Part shown: piece after piece, positions 41,925-50,484 of the stretch | How the letters are laid out: each line of letters opens with the position of its first letter | How positions within the stretch are numbered: the stretch's first letter is position 1 | Source: Streptomyces roseofulvus | GTDB taxonomy: Bacteria > Actinomycetota > Actinomycetes > Streptomycetales > Streptomycetaceae | Length of the DNA: 64,000 bases | NCBI RefSeq assembly: GCF_039534915.1 | Contig: NZ_BAAAWE010000001.1 | Span: 1,860,001 to 1,924,000, forward strand | Direction: 5' to 3' | The notes under the pieces: model-generated | What the model was told of the DNA's origin: nothing | The model's input: only the letters and a program-made list of their open reading frames with translations | The model's database searches: none | Made by a program: the position numbers and the translations under genes

Positions 41925-44900
41925 CCGGCGCTCCCCGGGCTGCTGTGCCAGAGCTTCCGCGCCGGGGTGGCGGCGCCCTCCCCGGCGGGCTTGAGGTCGG
42001 CCCAGGGGTTCATCTCGTAGCCGGTCCCCATCCGGATGCGGCGGCCGCTGTCGGTGCTCTCCGCGGGGACGGCCGCGTCCTCCGCGAGCCGCTCCCCCAC
42101 CGCGTCCAGGCCGCCGGCGGCCCGCAGTTCGGCGAGGTCGGCGAGGTTCCAGGCGGCGGAGCCGACGACGCTGACGCTGCGCGGGCCGCGCCGCTGCACC
42201 ACGCCCCTGACCAGGAGCAGCCAGGAGTGGAAGACGGTGTGGGCGCAGCGCTCGTGGGCGTCGTCGAAGAAGGCGAGGTCGACCAGGCCGGTGCCGTCGT
42301 CGAGGGTGGTGAAGATGACGCGCTTCCCGGAGCGGATCGGCGGGGTCTGGGTGGCGGCCTTGGCGCCCGCGACCAGGACGGTCTGGCCGTGGACGGCGGA
42401 GCGCAGCCGCTCGGCGGAGACGGCGCCGAGTTCGCGGAGGAAGGCGTGGTGGTCGCCCATGAGGTGGCGGGAGGCGTCCATGCCGAGGACGCCGAGTTCG
42501 GCGCTGAGGCGCTCCGACTCGTCGAGGTCCGGCAGGCCGATGGGCGCGGTCTTGCGGCCCTGGGCGAGCGGGAGCTGTCCGCCGTAGGAGGCGGCGCCGC
42601 GCTGGGTGCGGTGGAGTTCGGTGAGGTGCAGGAGGAGGTCGCGGCGGTTGGCGCCGAAGGCGTCGAGGGCGCCGACCTGGGCGAGGCGTTCGGCGACGGG
42701 TTTGCCGGGGCGGGCCCGTTCCCAGAAGTCGAGGAGGGAGGCGTAGGGCTGCCCGGCCTCGATGCGGGCGGACTCGGCCTCGCTGATGCCGTGGACGTCG
42801 GTGAGGCCGAGGCGGAGCCCCCACACCGGAGGCTCATCGGACACCAGTTCGATACGGTGGGCGACCGCCGACCGGTTCACGTCCAGCGGCAGCACCGGCA
42901 CCCCGCGCCGCCGGGCGTCGGCGAGCAGCAGCCGCTTGGGGTACATGCCGGGGTCGTGGGTGAGCAGCCCGGCGTAGAAGGCGGCCGGGTGGTGGGCCTT
43001 GAGCCAGGCCGACTGGTAGGTGGGCACGGCGAAGGCCACCGCGTGCGCCTTGCAGAAGCCGTACGAGCCGAACGCCTCGACGATCTCCCAGGTGCGGGCG
43101 ACGACCTCGTCGGCGTACCCCCGGCGCCTGGCCAGCTCGGCGAACCACGCCCTGATCCGGCCCTGCGACTCGGGGTGCGAGAGCCCGCGCCGCACCTGGT
43201 CGGCCTCGGCCCGGTCGCAGCCGGTCATGATCCGGACGATCTCGATGATCTGCTCGTGGAAGACGACCACGCCGTACGTCTCCTTCAGGGACTCCTCCAG
43301 GTCGGGGTGGGGGTAGTGGACGGGGGCGCGGCCGTGCCGGGCCTCGATGAAGGGGCGGACCATGTCGGCGGCGACCGGGCCCGGGCGGAAGAGCGAGATG
43401 TCGACGACGAGGTCGTGGAAGGTCGCGGGCTGGAGCCGGCCGACCAGGTCGCGCTGACCCGGGGACTCGATCTGGAAGCAGCCGAGGGTCTCGGTGGAGC
43501 GGATCAGCGCGTACGTGTCGGGGTCGCCCTCCGGGACCGCGTCGATGTCGGGCCGGGTGCCGGTGGCCCGTTCGACCTCCGCGACGGCGTGGGCCATCGC
43601 GGACTGCATCCGCACGCCGAGCACGTCGAGCTTGAGCAGTCCGAGCTCCTCCACGTCGTCCTTGTCGAACTGGGACATGGGGAAGCCCTCGCCGCTGGTG
43701 GGCATCACGGGGGTGCGGGTGAGCAGCGAGGCGTCCGAGAGGAGCACGCCGCAGGGGTGCATGGCGATGCCGCGCGGGAGCGCGTCGAGCGCTTCGACCA
43801 GTTCCCAGAGGCGGCCGAACCTCTCGCGTTCGCCGGCGAGTTCGCGCAGTTCGGGGAGTTCGTCGAGGGCAGCGAGGGCGTCCCGGGCGCGGATGTGCGG
43901 GAACGCCTTGGCGATCCGGTCGGTCTCGGCCGGGTCCAGGGAGAGGGCGGCGCCGACGTCCCGGACGGCGTGGCGGACCCGGTAGGTCTCGGGCATGGAG
44001 ACGGTGGCGACCCGTTCGGCGCCGAAGCGGCCGATGATCGCCCGGTAGACCTCCAGGCGGCGGGCGGACTCGACGTCGATGTCGATGTCGGGCAGGGCGG
44101 TGCGGCGCTTGGAGAGGAAGCGCTCCATGAGCAGGCCGTGCTCGACGGGGTCGGCGTGGGCGATGCCGAGGAGGTGGTTGACGAGGGAGCCGGCGCCGGA
44201 GCCGCGGGCGGCCACCCGGATCCCCATCCCCTTCACGTCGTCGACGACCTGGGCGACCGTCAGGAAGTAGGTGGCGAAGCCGTGGTGGGCGATGATGTCG
44301 AGCTCGCGGTGCATCCGGTCCCAGTAGGCGCCCCGCCGCTCGTACCCCTTGAGGACCATGCCGGCGGCGGCCCGGGAGGCGAGGACGCGCTGGGCGGTGC
44401 GGTGCGCGGCGCCGACGAGGCGCGGCTCGGGGAAGTGGGCGGAGCCGATGCCGAGGTCGTCCTCGGGGTCGACCAGGCACGCGGCGGCGGTCTCGGCGGT
44501 CCGGTCGAGCAGCCGGCGGGCGGCGTCGGGGCGGAAGCCGGCGGCCTCGACGATCCGCTCGGCGGCGGCGGTCATCGCGGCGGCGTCCTTGAGCCATGCC
44601 TCGCCGCTGTCGAGGCCCTTGCGGGGGTCGATCGGGACGAGCCGGCGGGCGGCGTCGAGGACGTCGGCGACCGGGCCCTGGCCGGGGTCGGCGTAGCGGA
44701 CGGCGTTGGTGAGGACGGGCGGCACGCCCTGTTCGGCGGCGAAGCCGACGGTCCGGGCGGCGAGCCGCAGGGAGCCGGGGCCGGTGCCGGGGCGCCCGTG
44801 GTCGACGGCGGCGAGGCGGAGCGCGTCGCCGTACCGCTCCCGCCAGGGGGCGAGCAGCCGCGCGGCCCGGTCGGGGCGGCCGGCGGCGAGGGCGCGGCCG

Positions 44901-45364
44901 ACGTCGGAGTCGGGGCCGAGCAGGACGAAGAGGCCGGTGCCGGGGTCGGCGGAGGCGGGCAGCACGGGCCGGCCCTCGCCGGCGCGGGCGTGGGCGGCGG
45001 TGACGAGGGCGCAGAGGGAGGCCCAGCCGGCCCGGGAGCGGGCGAGGAAGACGGCCCGGGGCGCGGACTCGTCGACGAAGGCGCCGCCGCGCACGGGGAC
45101 CCGGCGGGCGGAGGTGGGCCCGTCGGCGGGGCCGGCCGGGGCGGCCAGGGGTTCGTGGGCGAGGTCCACGCCGAAGAGCGGGCGGACGCCCTGCTTCTCG
45201 CACGCCTTGGCGAAGCGGACGGCGCCGCCGAGGCCGTCGCGGTCGGTGAGGGCGAGGGCGTCCATGCCCCGTTCGGCGGCGCGGGCGGCGAGGTCCGCGG
45301 GGTGGGAGGCGCCGTACCGCAGGGAGTGGCCCGAGGCGGTGTGCAGATGGGTGAAGCCCGTCAT
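41921..45364 (-). CDS. dnaE2: Error-prone DNA polymerase III alpha subunit DnaE2
   Basis: A 1147-aa C-family polymerase. The N-terminal PHP domain starts FTHLHTASGHSLRYGASHPADLAARAAERGMDALALTDRDGLGG. The palm acidic motif is LPDIDIDVESARR. The fingers include SQFDKDDVEELGLLKLDVLGVRMQSAMAHAV and YGVVVFHEQIIEIVRIMTGCDRAEADQVRRG. A C-terminal OB fold is VLVAGAKAATQTPPIRSGKRVIFTTLDDGTGLVDLAFF. It is slightly smaller than replicative DnaE and lacks its tau-binding tail, as expected for DnaE2. ATG 45364 follows GGGAGGTGCGCC. Two LexA-like boxes lie upstream, so SOS induction with the coupled imuB-like gene is likely. Confidence 0.92.
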   Translation of the reverse strand: MTGFTHLHTASGHSLRYGASHPADLAARAAERGMDALALTDRDGLGGAVRFAKACEKQGVRPLFGVDLAHEPLAAPAGPADGPTSARRVPVRGGAFVDESAPRAVFLARSRAGWASLCALVTAAHARAGEGRPVLPASADPGTGLFVLLGPDSDVGRALAAGRPDRAARLLAPWRERYGDALRLAAVDHGRPGTGPGSLRLAARTVGFAAEQGVPPVLTNAVRYADPGQGPVADVLDAARRLVPIDPRKGLDSGEAWLKDAAAMTAAAERIVEAAGFRPDAARRLLDRTAETAAACLVDPEDDLGIGSAHFPEPRLVGAAHRTAQRVLASRAAAGMVLKGYERRGAYWDRMHRELDIIAHHGFATYFLTVAQVVDDVKGMGIRVAARGSGAGSLVNHLLGIAHADPVEHGLLMERFLSKRRTALPDIDIDVESARRLEVYRAIIGRFGAERVATVSMPETYRVRHAVRDVGAALSLDPAETDRIAKAFPHIRARDALAALDELPELRELAGERERFGRLWELVEALDALPRGIAMHPCGVLLSDASLLTRTPVMPTSGEGFPMSQFDKDDVEELGLLKLDVLGVRMQSAMAHAVAEVERATGTRPDIDAVPEGDPDTYALIRSTETLGCFQIESPGQRDLVGRLQPATFHDLVVDISLFRPGPVAADMVRPFIEARHGRAPVHYPHPDLEESLKETYGVVVFHEQIIEIVRIMTGCDRAEADQVRRGLSHPESQGRIRAWFAELARRRGYADEVVARTWEIVEAFGSYGFCKAHAVAFAVPTYQSAWLKAHHPAAFYAGLLTHDPGMYPKRLLLADARRRGVPVLPLDVNRSAVAHRIELVSDEPPVWGLRLGLTDVHGISEAESARIEAGQPYASLLDFWERARPGKPVAERLAQVGALDAFGANRRDLLLHLTELHRTQRGAASYGGQLPLAQGRKTAPIGLPDLDESERLSAELGVLGMDASRHLMGDHHAFLRELGAVSAERLRSAVHGQTVLVAGAKAATQTPPIRSGKRVIFTTLDDGTGLVDLAFFDDAHERCAHTVFHSWLLLVRGVVQRRGPRSVSVVGSAAWNLADLAELRAAGGLDAVGERLAEDAAVPAESTDSGRRIRMGTGYEMNPWADLKPAGEGAATPARKLWHSSPGSAG

Positions 45365-45412
45365 GGCGCACCTCCCGCGTTCCTGCTCCGGCGGTGCTTC
45401 CCGCACCGGTAT

Positions 45413-45470
45413 TCGTACAGACGTTCCCACCCCCACATCCCACCCTAGCTCATTTCGAACGCGCGTACGA
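45413..45470. promoter_or_regulatory. Two LexA (SOS) boxes upstream of dnaE2
   Basis: Box 1 (45455-45470) is TCGAAC-GCGC-GTACGA, one mismatch from the actinobacterial consensus CGAAC-N4-GTTCG. Box 2 (45413-45428) is TCGTAC-AGAC-GTTCCC, a weaker match. They lie 49-106 bp before the dnaE2 start and between divergent genes, so the membrane-protein gene at 45553 could also be affected. Confidence 0.65.
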
Positions 45471-45552
45471 TAAGCCGCGCACGCCGACCTCCGTCAGCCG
45501 TTCGGCCCCCTCCCACCTGCGACGACGCCCCCTCCCCCGGAATCTGGGGGGC

Positions 45553-46590
45553 ATGAGTCTCGTCGACGAACTGAAAAGCGCCGTCACCCCCCGAGCCGCC
45601 CTGCTCGTCGTCGGGGTCTTCGCCCTCCAGCTCCTCTTCATCACCTCGTACGTCGGGGCCCTGCACCACCCGAAGCCCTCGGACGTGCCGTTCGGCGTGG
45701 TCGCGCCCGCCCAGGTGTCCGCCACCCTCATGGGCGAGCTGGAGAGACTCCCCGGCGACCCGCTCGACCCGCGGGCGGTCGCCGGTGCCGACGAGGCCCG
45801 GGACCAGATCCTGAACCGGGAGATCGACGGGGCCCTGGTCGTGAACCCGGCGGGCCGCACCGACACCCTGCTCGTCGCCTCCGGCGGAGGCACCGTGCTC
45901 TCCTCCGCCCTGGAGAAGATCTTCACGCAGGTGGAGGAGGCCCAGCGGCGGGAGGTGCGGACGGTCGACGTGGCCCCCGCCTCGCCGCAGGACTTCGACG
46001 GGCTCTCCGCCTTCTACCTGGTGGTCGGCTGGTGCGTCGGCGGCTACATCTGCGCCGCGATCCTCGCCATCAGCGCCGGCTCCCGGCCGGCCAACCGCGA
46101 GCGGGCGATCATCCGGCTCGGCGTCCTCGCCGTCTACTCCGTCCTCGGCGGTCTCGGCGGCGCGGTCATCGTCGGCCCGGTCCTGGGCGCCCTGCCGGGC
46201 TCCGTCGCCGCCCTGTGGGGGCTCGGCACCCTGGTCGTCTTCGCCGTCGGCGCCGCCACCCTCGCGCTCCAGTCGGTCTTCGGGATCGTCGGCATCGGCC
46301 TGGCGATCCTGCTGGTGGTGGTGCTGGGCAATCCGAGCGCCGGCGGCGCCTTCCCCGCGCCGATGCTGCCGCCGTTCTGGAAGGCGATCGGTCCGGCCCT
46401 GCCGCCGGGCGCGGGCACCTGGGCGGCGCGCTCGATCGCGTACTTCAAGGGCAACGACATGACCGCCTCGATGCTGGTGCTCTCCGCCTGGGCGGTGGTC
46501 GGTTCGGTGGTCACCCTGGTGCTGGCCTCGCTGAAGCGGGAGCCGGCGGGCGAGCCGATCGCCACGGAGCTGGACGAGGTCAAGGGCTGA
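45553..46590 (+). CDS. ABC-2/DUF3533-like multispanning membrane protein
   Basis: A 345-aa protein. The topology is one N-terminal helix (AALLVVGVFALQLLFITSYV), an extracytoplasmic domain of about 130 residues (HHPKPSDVPFGVVAPAQVSATLM to VDVAPASPQDFDGLSAFYLV), then five C-terminal helices. This is the layout of YhgE/Pip and ABC-2-type permeases with a large first loop. No ATPase gene is adjacent, so its role as an exporter is unproven. ATG 45553 follows GGGGGGC. It is convergent with adhE across a strong terminator. Confidence 0.75.
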   Translation: MSLVDELKSAVTPRAALLVVGVFALQLLFITSYVGALHHPKPSDVPFGVVAPAQVSATLMGELERLPGDPLDPRAVAGADEARDQILNREIDGALVVNPAGRTDTLLVASGGGTVLSSALEKIFTQVEEAQRREVRTVDVAPASPQDFDGLSAFYLVVGWCVGGYICAAILAISAGSRPANRERAIIRLGVLAVYSVLGGLGGAVIVGPVLGALPGSVAALWGLGTLVVFAVGAATLALQSVFGIVGIGLAILLVVVLGNPSAGGAFPAPMLPPFWKAIGPALPPGAGTWAARSIAYFKGNDMTASMLVLSAWAVVGSVVTLVLASLKREPAGEPIATELDEVKG

Positions 46591-46606
46591 CGCCCCGGAA
46601 CACAGG

Positions 46607-46636
46607 AGGAGGCCCCCGCCGCGGCGGGGGCCTCCT
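46607..46636. terminator. Bidirectional terminator between the membrane-protein gene and adhE
   Basis: A perfect 30-bp palindrome; each arm is AGGAGGCCCCCGCCG. It lies 16 bp from both convergent stop codons. No U-tract, as is usual in Streptomyces. Confidence 0.85.
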
Positions 46637-46651
46637 GCGTGCCGTCCGGGT

Positions 46652-49246
46652 CTACGCGCCGTAGTACGCCCGGGTCATCAGCTCCTTCATCTCGTCGATC
46701 ATCGGCATCCGCGGGTTGGCCGGGGCGCACTGGTCGGCGTAGGCGTTCATCGCCTGCTGCGGCAGGGCCGCCAGGAAGGCCGCCTCGTCGACGCCCTCCT
46801 CCCGGAAGGAGGCCGGGATGCCGCAGCGGGCGCGCAGCTCCTCGACGGCCCGGGCGTAGGACTCCACGCCCTCCTGCGGGGTCGCGGCCGGCAGGCCGAG
46901 CATCCGGGCGATCTCCTGGTAGCGCTCGGGGGCCCGGTAGGTCTCGGCCTTGGGCCACGGCACGGCCTTGTGGGTGACGGTGCCGTTGTGCCGGACGACG
47001 TGCGGCAGGAGCAGCGCGTTGGTGCGCCCGTGGGCGACGTGGAAGGTGTTGCCGAGGGTGTGGGCCATGGCGTGCACCAGGCCGAGGAAGGCGTTGGCGA
47101 AGGCCATGCCGGCGATGGTGGAGGCGTTGTGCATCCGCTCCCGGGCCTCGGGCGCCTTCGCGCCCTCCGTCACGCAGGTCTCCAGGTTCTCGAAGATCAG
47201 CCGGATGGCCTGGAGGCACTGCCCGTCGGTGAAGTCGTTGGCGTAGGCCGAGACGTACGCCTCGGTGGCGTGGGTCAGGGCGTCGAAGCCGGAGTCGGCG
47301 GTGACGGTCGGCGGGAGGTGGAGCGGGAGCACCGGGTCGACGATGGCCACGTCCGGGGTGAGGGCGTAGTCGGCGAGCGGGTACTTCTGGGCGGCCTCCG
47401 GGTCGGAGATCACGGCGAAGGGGGTGACCTCGCTGCCGGTGCCGGAGGTGGTCGGGACCGCGACCAGCCTGGCCTTCTCGCCGAGCTTCGGGAACCGGTA
47501 GGCCCGCTTGCGGATGTCGAAGAACTTCTCCTTGGTGTCCGCGAACTCGACCTCGGGCCGCTCGTACATCAGCCACATGATCTTCGCCGCGTCCATCGGG
47601 GAGCCGCCGCCGAGGGCGACGATGGTGTCCGGCCGGAACTCCCGCATGGCGGCGGCGCCGGCCCGCACGGTGGCGAGCTCCGGGTTGGGCTCGACGTCGT
47701 CGATGACCTGGATCTCGACGGGCTCCGGCCGCCCGTTCAGGATGTCGGTGACCCTGCGGACGAAGCCGATCTCGCCCATGGTCCGGTCGGTCACGATCGT
47801 GACCCGCTTCAGGCCCTCCATCTCACCGAGGTAGCGGATGGCGTTCCGCTCGAAGTAGATCTTCGGCGGGATCTTGTACCACTGCATGTTGGTGTTCCGC
47901 CGTCCGATCCGCTTGACGTTGACCAGGTTCACCGCGGTGACGTTGTCCGAGACGGAGTTGTGCCCGTAGGAGCCGCAGCCGAGGGTGAGGGAGGGCAGGA
48001 AGGCGTTGTAGACGTCGCCGATGCCGCCGAAGGTGGAGGGGGCGTTGACGATGACCCGGACCGCCTTGACCCGCCGGCCGAACTCCTCGGCGAGCGCCTC
48101 GTCCTCGGTGTGGATGGCGGCACTGTGCCCGAGGCCGTGGAACTCGACCATCGCGGCGGCCAGTTCGAGGCCCTGTTCGGTGGAGCCGGCCCTGAGGGCG
48201 GCGAGGACCGGGGAGAGCTTCTCGCGGGTGAGCGGTTCGTTCTCGCCGACCTCGGCGCACTCGGCGAGCAGGATCGAGGTGCCCTCGGGGACCTCGAAGC
48301 CGGCCTGTTCGGCGATCCACACCGGGGACCTGCCGACGACGGCCGCGTTGAGCTTCGCGCCGCCGCAGTCCGTGCCGTGGGCGGTGACGCCGAAGAGGAA
48401 CTCCTCCAGCTTGGCCTTCTCGGCGGCGGTGACGACATGGGCGCCGAGCCGCCGGAACTCGGCGATGCCCTCCTCGTAGATCTCCTCGTCGAGGACGACG
48501 GCCTGTTCGGAGGCGCAGATCATGCCGTTGTCGAAGGCCTTGGAGAGGACGATGTCGTGGACCGCCCGCCGGAGCTTCGCGTCCTTGGCGACATAGGCGG
48601 GGACGTTGCCGGCGCCGACGCCGAGGGCGGGCTTGCCGCAGGAGTAGGCGGCCCGGACCATCGCGTTGCCGCCGGTGGCGAGGATGGTGGAGACGCCCTC
48701 GTGGCGCATGAGGAGGCCGGTGGCCTCCATGGAGGGCTCCTCGATCCACTGGACGCAGTCGGCGGGGGCGCCGGCGGCGACGGCCGCGTCGCGGACGATC
48801 CGGGCGGCCTCGGCCGAGCAGTTCTGGGCGGAGGGGTGGAAGGCGAAGACGATCGGGTTGCGGGTCTTGAGGGCGATCAGCGCCTTGAAGACGGTCGTCG
48901 AGGTGGGGTTGGTGACCGGGGTCATCGCGCAGACGACGCCGACGGGTTCGGCGATCTCGGTGATGCCGTTCAGCTCGTCGCGGCGGATCACTCCGGCGGT
49001 CTTCAGCCCGGCCATCGAGTGGGTGACGTGCTCGCAGGCGAAGAGGTTCTTGACGGCCTTGTCCTCGAAGAGGCCGCGGCCGGTCTCCTCGACGGCGAGG
49101 CGGGCCAGTTCGCCGTGGGCGGCCAGCGCGGCGAGCGACGCCTTCTTCACGATGTGGTCGACCTGCTCCTGGTCGAGGGTCTCGAACTCCGCGAGCGCGC
49201 CGAGCGCCCGGCCCACGAGTCCTTCCACCGTCTCCTTGGCCTCCAT
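46652..49246 (-). CDS. adhE: Bifunctional acetaldehyde-CoA/alcohol dehydrogenase
   Basis: An 864-aa fusion that reduces acetyl-CoA to acetaldehyde and then ethanol, regenerating NAD+. The N-terminal ALDH domain (about 1-440) has MTPVTNPTSTTVFKALIALKTRNPIVFAFHPSAQ and the catalytic Cys in DNGMICASEQAVV. The linker leads to an iron-dependent ADH domain (about 455-864) with VALGGGSPMDAAKIMWLMYE, PTTSGTGSEVTPFAVI, and metal ligands in DALTHATEAY, LVHAMAHTLGNTFHVAHGRTN. Its length matches enterobacterial AdhE (about 890). ATG 49246 has AAGGAGG 7 nt upstream. A perfect Rex operator lies 109-126 bp upstream, implying induction at high NADH under oxygen limitation. Confidence 0.95.
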   Translation of the reverse strand: MEAKETVEGLVGRALGALAEFETLDQEQVDHIVKKASLAALAAHGELARLAVEETGRGLFEDKAVKNLFACEHVTHSMAGLKTAGVIRRDELNGITEIAEPVGVVCAMTPVTNPTSTTVFKALIALKTRNPIVFAFHPSAQNCSAEAARIVRDAAVAAGAPADCVQWIEEPSMEATGLLMRHEGVSTILATGGNAMVRAAYSCGKPALGVGAGNVPAYVAKDAKLRRAVHDIVLSKAFDNGMICASEQAVVLDEEIYEEGIAEFRRLGAHVVTAAEKAKLEEFLFGVTAHGTDCGGAKLNAAVVGRSPVWIAEQAGFEVPEGTSILLAECAEVGENEPLTREKLSPVLAALRAGSTEQGLELAAAMVEFHGLGHSAAIHTEDEALAEEFGRRVKAVRVIVNAPSTFGGIGDVYNAFLPSLTLGCGSYGHNSVSDNVTAVNLVNVKRIGRRNTNMQWYKIPPKIYFERNAIRYLGEMEGLKRVTIVTDRTMGEIGFVRRVTDILNGRPEPVEIQVIDDVEPNPELATVRAGAAAMREFRPDTIVALGGGSPMDAAKIMWLMYERPEVEFADTKEKFFDIRKRAYRFPKLGEKARLVAVPTTSGTGSEVTPFAVISDPEAAQKYPLADYALTPDVAIVDPVLPLHLPPTVTADSGFDALTHATEAYVSAYANDFTDGQCLQAIRLIFENLETCVTEGAKAPEARERMHNASTIAGMAFANAFLGLVHAMAHTLGNTFHVAHGRTNALLLPHVVRHNGTVTHKAVPWPKAETYRAPERYQEIARMLGLPAATPQEGVESYARAVEELRARCGIPASFREEGVDEAAFLAALPQQAMNAYADQCAPANPRMPMIDEMKELMTRAYYGA

Positions 49247-49354
49247 GACGGGCCTCCTTCGCCGGTCCCTGGTTTCTCCGTCTCCTCCATTCGACACCTG
49301 TCGGCCTGCGGAAGGGGGCGCGGAAAGGCCCTCGGGAGGGGGCCGGAAGTCCTT

Positions 49355-49372
49355 TTGTGAATGAGTTCACAA
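49355..49372. promoter_or_regulatory. Rex operator upstream of adhE
   Basis: TTGTGAATGAGTTCACAA is a perfect 18-bp dyad (TTGTGAA-N4-TTCACAA) matching the redox repressor Rex operator defined in Streptomyces (TGTGAA-N4-TTCACA). It lies between adhE and the protease terminator. Confidence 0.85.
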
Positions 49373-49383
49373 GATCTTGGAAA

Positions 49384-49418
49384 GGAGCGCCCCCGGCCGC
49401 ACCGGCCGGGGGCGCTCC
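49384..49418. terminator. Terminator of the streptogrisin-like protease gene
   Basis: Perfect 15-bp arms, GGAGCGCCCCCGGCC and its complement, with loop GCACC, 8 bp after the protease stop codon. It also insulates the adhE promoter region. Confidence 0.85.
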
Positions 49419-49425
49419 GGGCGGG

Positions 49426-50280
49426 TCAGTAGAGGCTGACCCCGTACTTGGCCAGCGCCTCCGGCACCGGCTGGTAGAACGTGGTGCCGCCGGTCGAGCA
49501 GTTGCCGCTGCCGCCGGAGGTGAGGCCGAGCGCCTTGGTGCCGTCGTACAGCGCGCCGCCGGAGTCGCCGGGCTCGGCGCAGACGTTGGTCTGGATCATG
49601 CCCTTCACCGTGCCGCCGCCGGAGTAGCGGACGGTGACGTTGAGGCCGGTGACGGTGCCGCTGCGGGTGCCGGTGGTGGAGCCGGACCGCTTGACGGACT
49701 CGCCGACGTAGGCGTCGGCGGCGGTGAAGCCGCCGGTGTGGCTGAGCGAGGTGTTGTCGTAGCGGACCAGGGCGTAGTCGTTGCCCGGGAAGCTGGAGCC
49801 GACGGTGGCGCCGATCAGGGTGGACTGGGCGGACGAGGTGTACCAGGTGTTCACCACGTTGCCGCAGTGGCCGGCGGTGAGGAAGTAGTACGTGCTGCCG
49901 CTGCGGACGTTGAAGCCGAGCGAACAGCGGTAGCCGCTGCCGTAGATGGCGTCGCCCGCGCCGAGGAGGGGCTTGAAGACGCCGGGGTCGCGCTCGACGC
50001 GCAGGGCGCCGGCGTCGCTTCCGGCCGCCGACCGGATCTTGGCGAGACCCGCGTCGGTGACGGTCGAGTCGGCGGTGACGACGACCCGGCCGGCGGCCTG
50101 GTCGACGTACCAGGCGGTGCCGCCGACGCCGGCGGCGTCGACCGCGCGCTCGGCGCGGGCCAGTTGGGCGGCGGGGGCCGGGCCGGGGGCGGGCGCGGCC
50201 TGGGCTCCGGGGAGCCCGAGGGCGGTGACGGCCGCGAGTCCGGCGGCGACGGCGAGCAGACGGGTGCGCTTGATCCTCAC
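49426..50280 (-). CDS. Streptogrisin-like secreted serine protease (family S1)
   Basis: A 284-aa pre-pro-enzyme. Signal peptide about 1-28 (AQA-APAPG). The short propeptide (about 30-105, [31 protein letters not shown]) has the alpha-lytic-type pro fold. The mature chymotrypsin-fold domain has the triad His in [10 protein letters not shown], Asp in [11 protein letters not shown] and Ser in [13 protein letters not shown]. Cysteine pairs are RCSLGF with GHCG, and VCAEPG with GNCSTG. The length resembles SGPA/SGPB precursors. GTG 50280 follows GAGGAG. It acts in extracellular protein degradation. Confidence 0.95.
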   Translation of the reverse strand: MRIKRTRLLAVAAGLAAVTALGLPGAQAAPAPGPAPAAQLARAERAVDAAGVGGTAWYVDQAAGRVVVTADSTVTDAGLAKIRSAAGSDAGALRVERDPGVFKPLLGAGDAIYGSGYRCSLGFNVRSGSTYYFLTAGHCGNVVNTWYTSSAQSTLIGATVGSSFPGNDYALVRYDNTSLSHTGGFTAADAYVGESVKRSGSTTGTRSGTVTGLNVTVRYSGGGTVKGMIQTNVCAEPGDSGGALYDGTKALGLTSGGSGNCSTGGTTFYQPVPEALAKYGVSLY

Positions 50281-50426
50281 TGTGCTCCTCACATCCTTCT
50301 GGGAAAAGCGGAGGGGGCCCGGGGGGTGAGAGGCCCGTGAGGCGCCGTCAGATGATGTGTCCCTGACATGCACCGCCAGTGATGGTGCCGCCTCCCGGCC
50401 CGGTGCACAAGACCGCCGCACCCACC

Positions 50427-50456
50427 GGTGCCCCGGACACACCGGTCCGGGGCACC
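50427..50456. terminator. Terminator of the DUF1684-ended ABC/LLM operon
   Basis: Perfect 12-bp arms, GGTGCCCCGGAC and GTCCGGGGCACC, with loop ACACCG, 28 bp after the last stop codon of the eight-gene minus-strand operon. Confidence 0.8.
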
Positions 50457-50484
50457 CGTCGTCCGTATTCCGGAAGACAGAAGG

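Noticed and set aside
41945..45448. A 1167-residue open frame on the plus strand opposite dnaE2
   Set aside because: It is the antisense shadow of a high-GC gene. It is low-complexity (Gly/Ala/Val/Glu), has no motif and no RBS, while the minus-strand frame is a clear DnaE2.
46970..49360. A 796-residue plus-strand frame opposite adhE
   Set aside because: A GC-skew artefact of adhE codon bias; the composition is Gly/Val/Asp-rich without domains, and AdhE on the other strand is certain.
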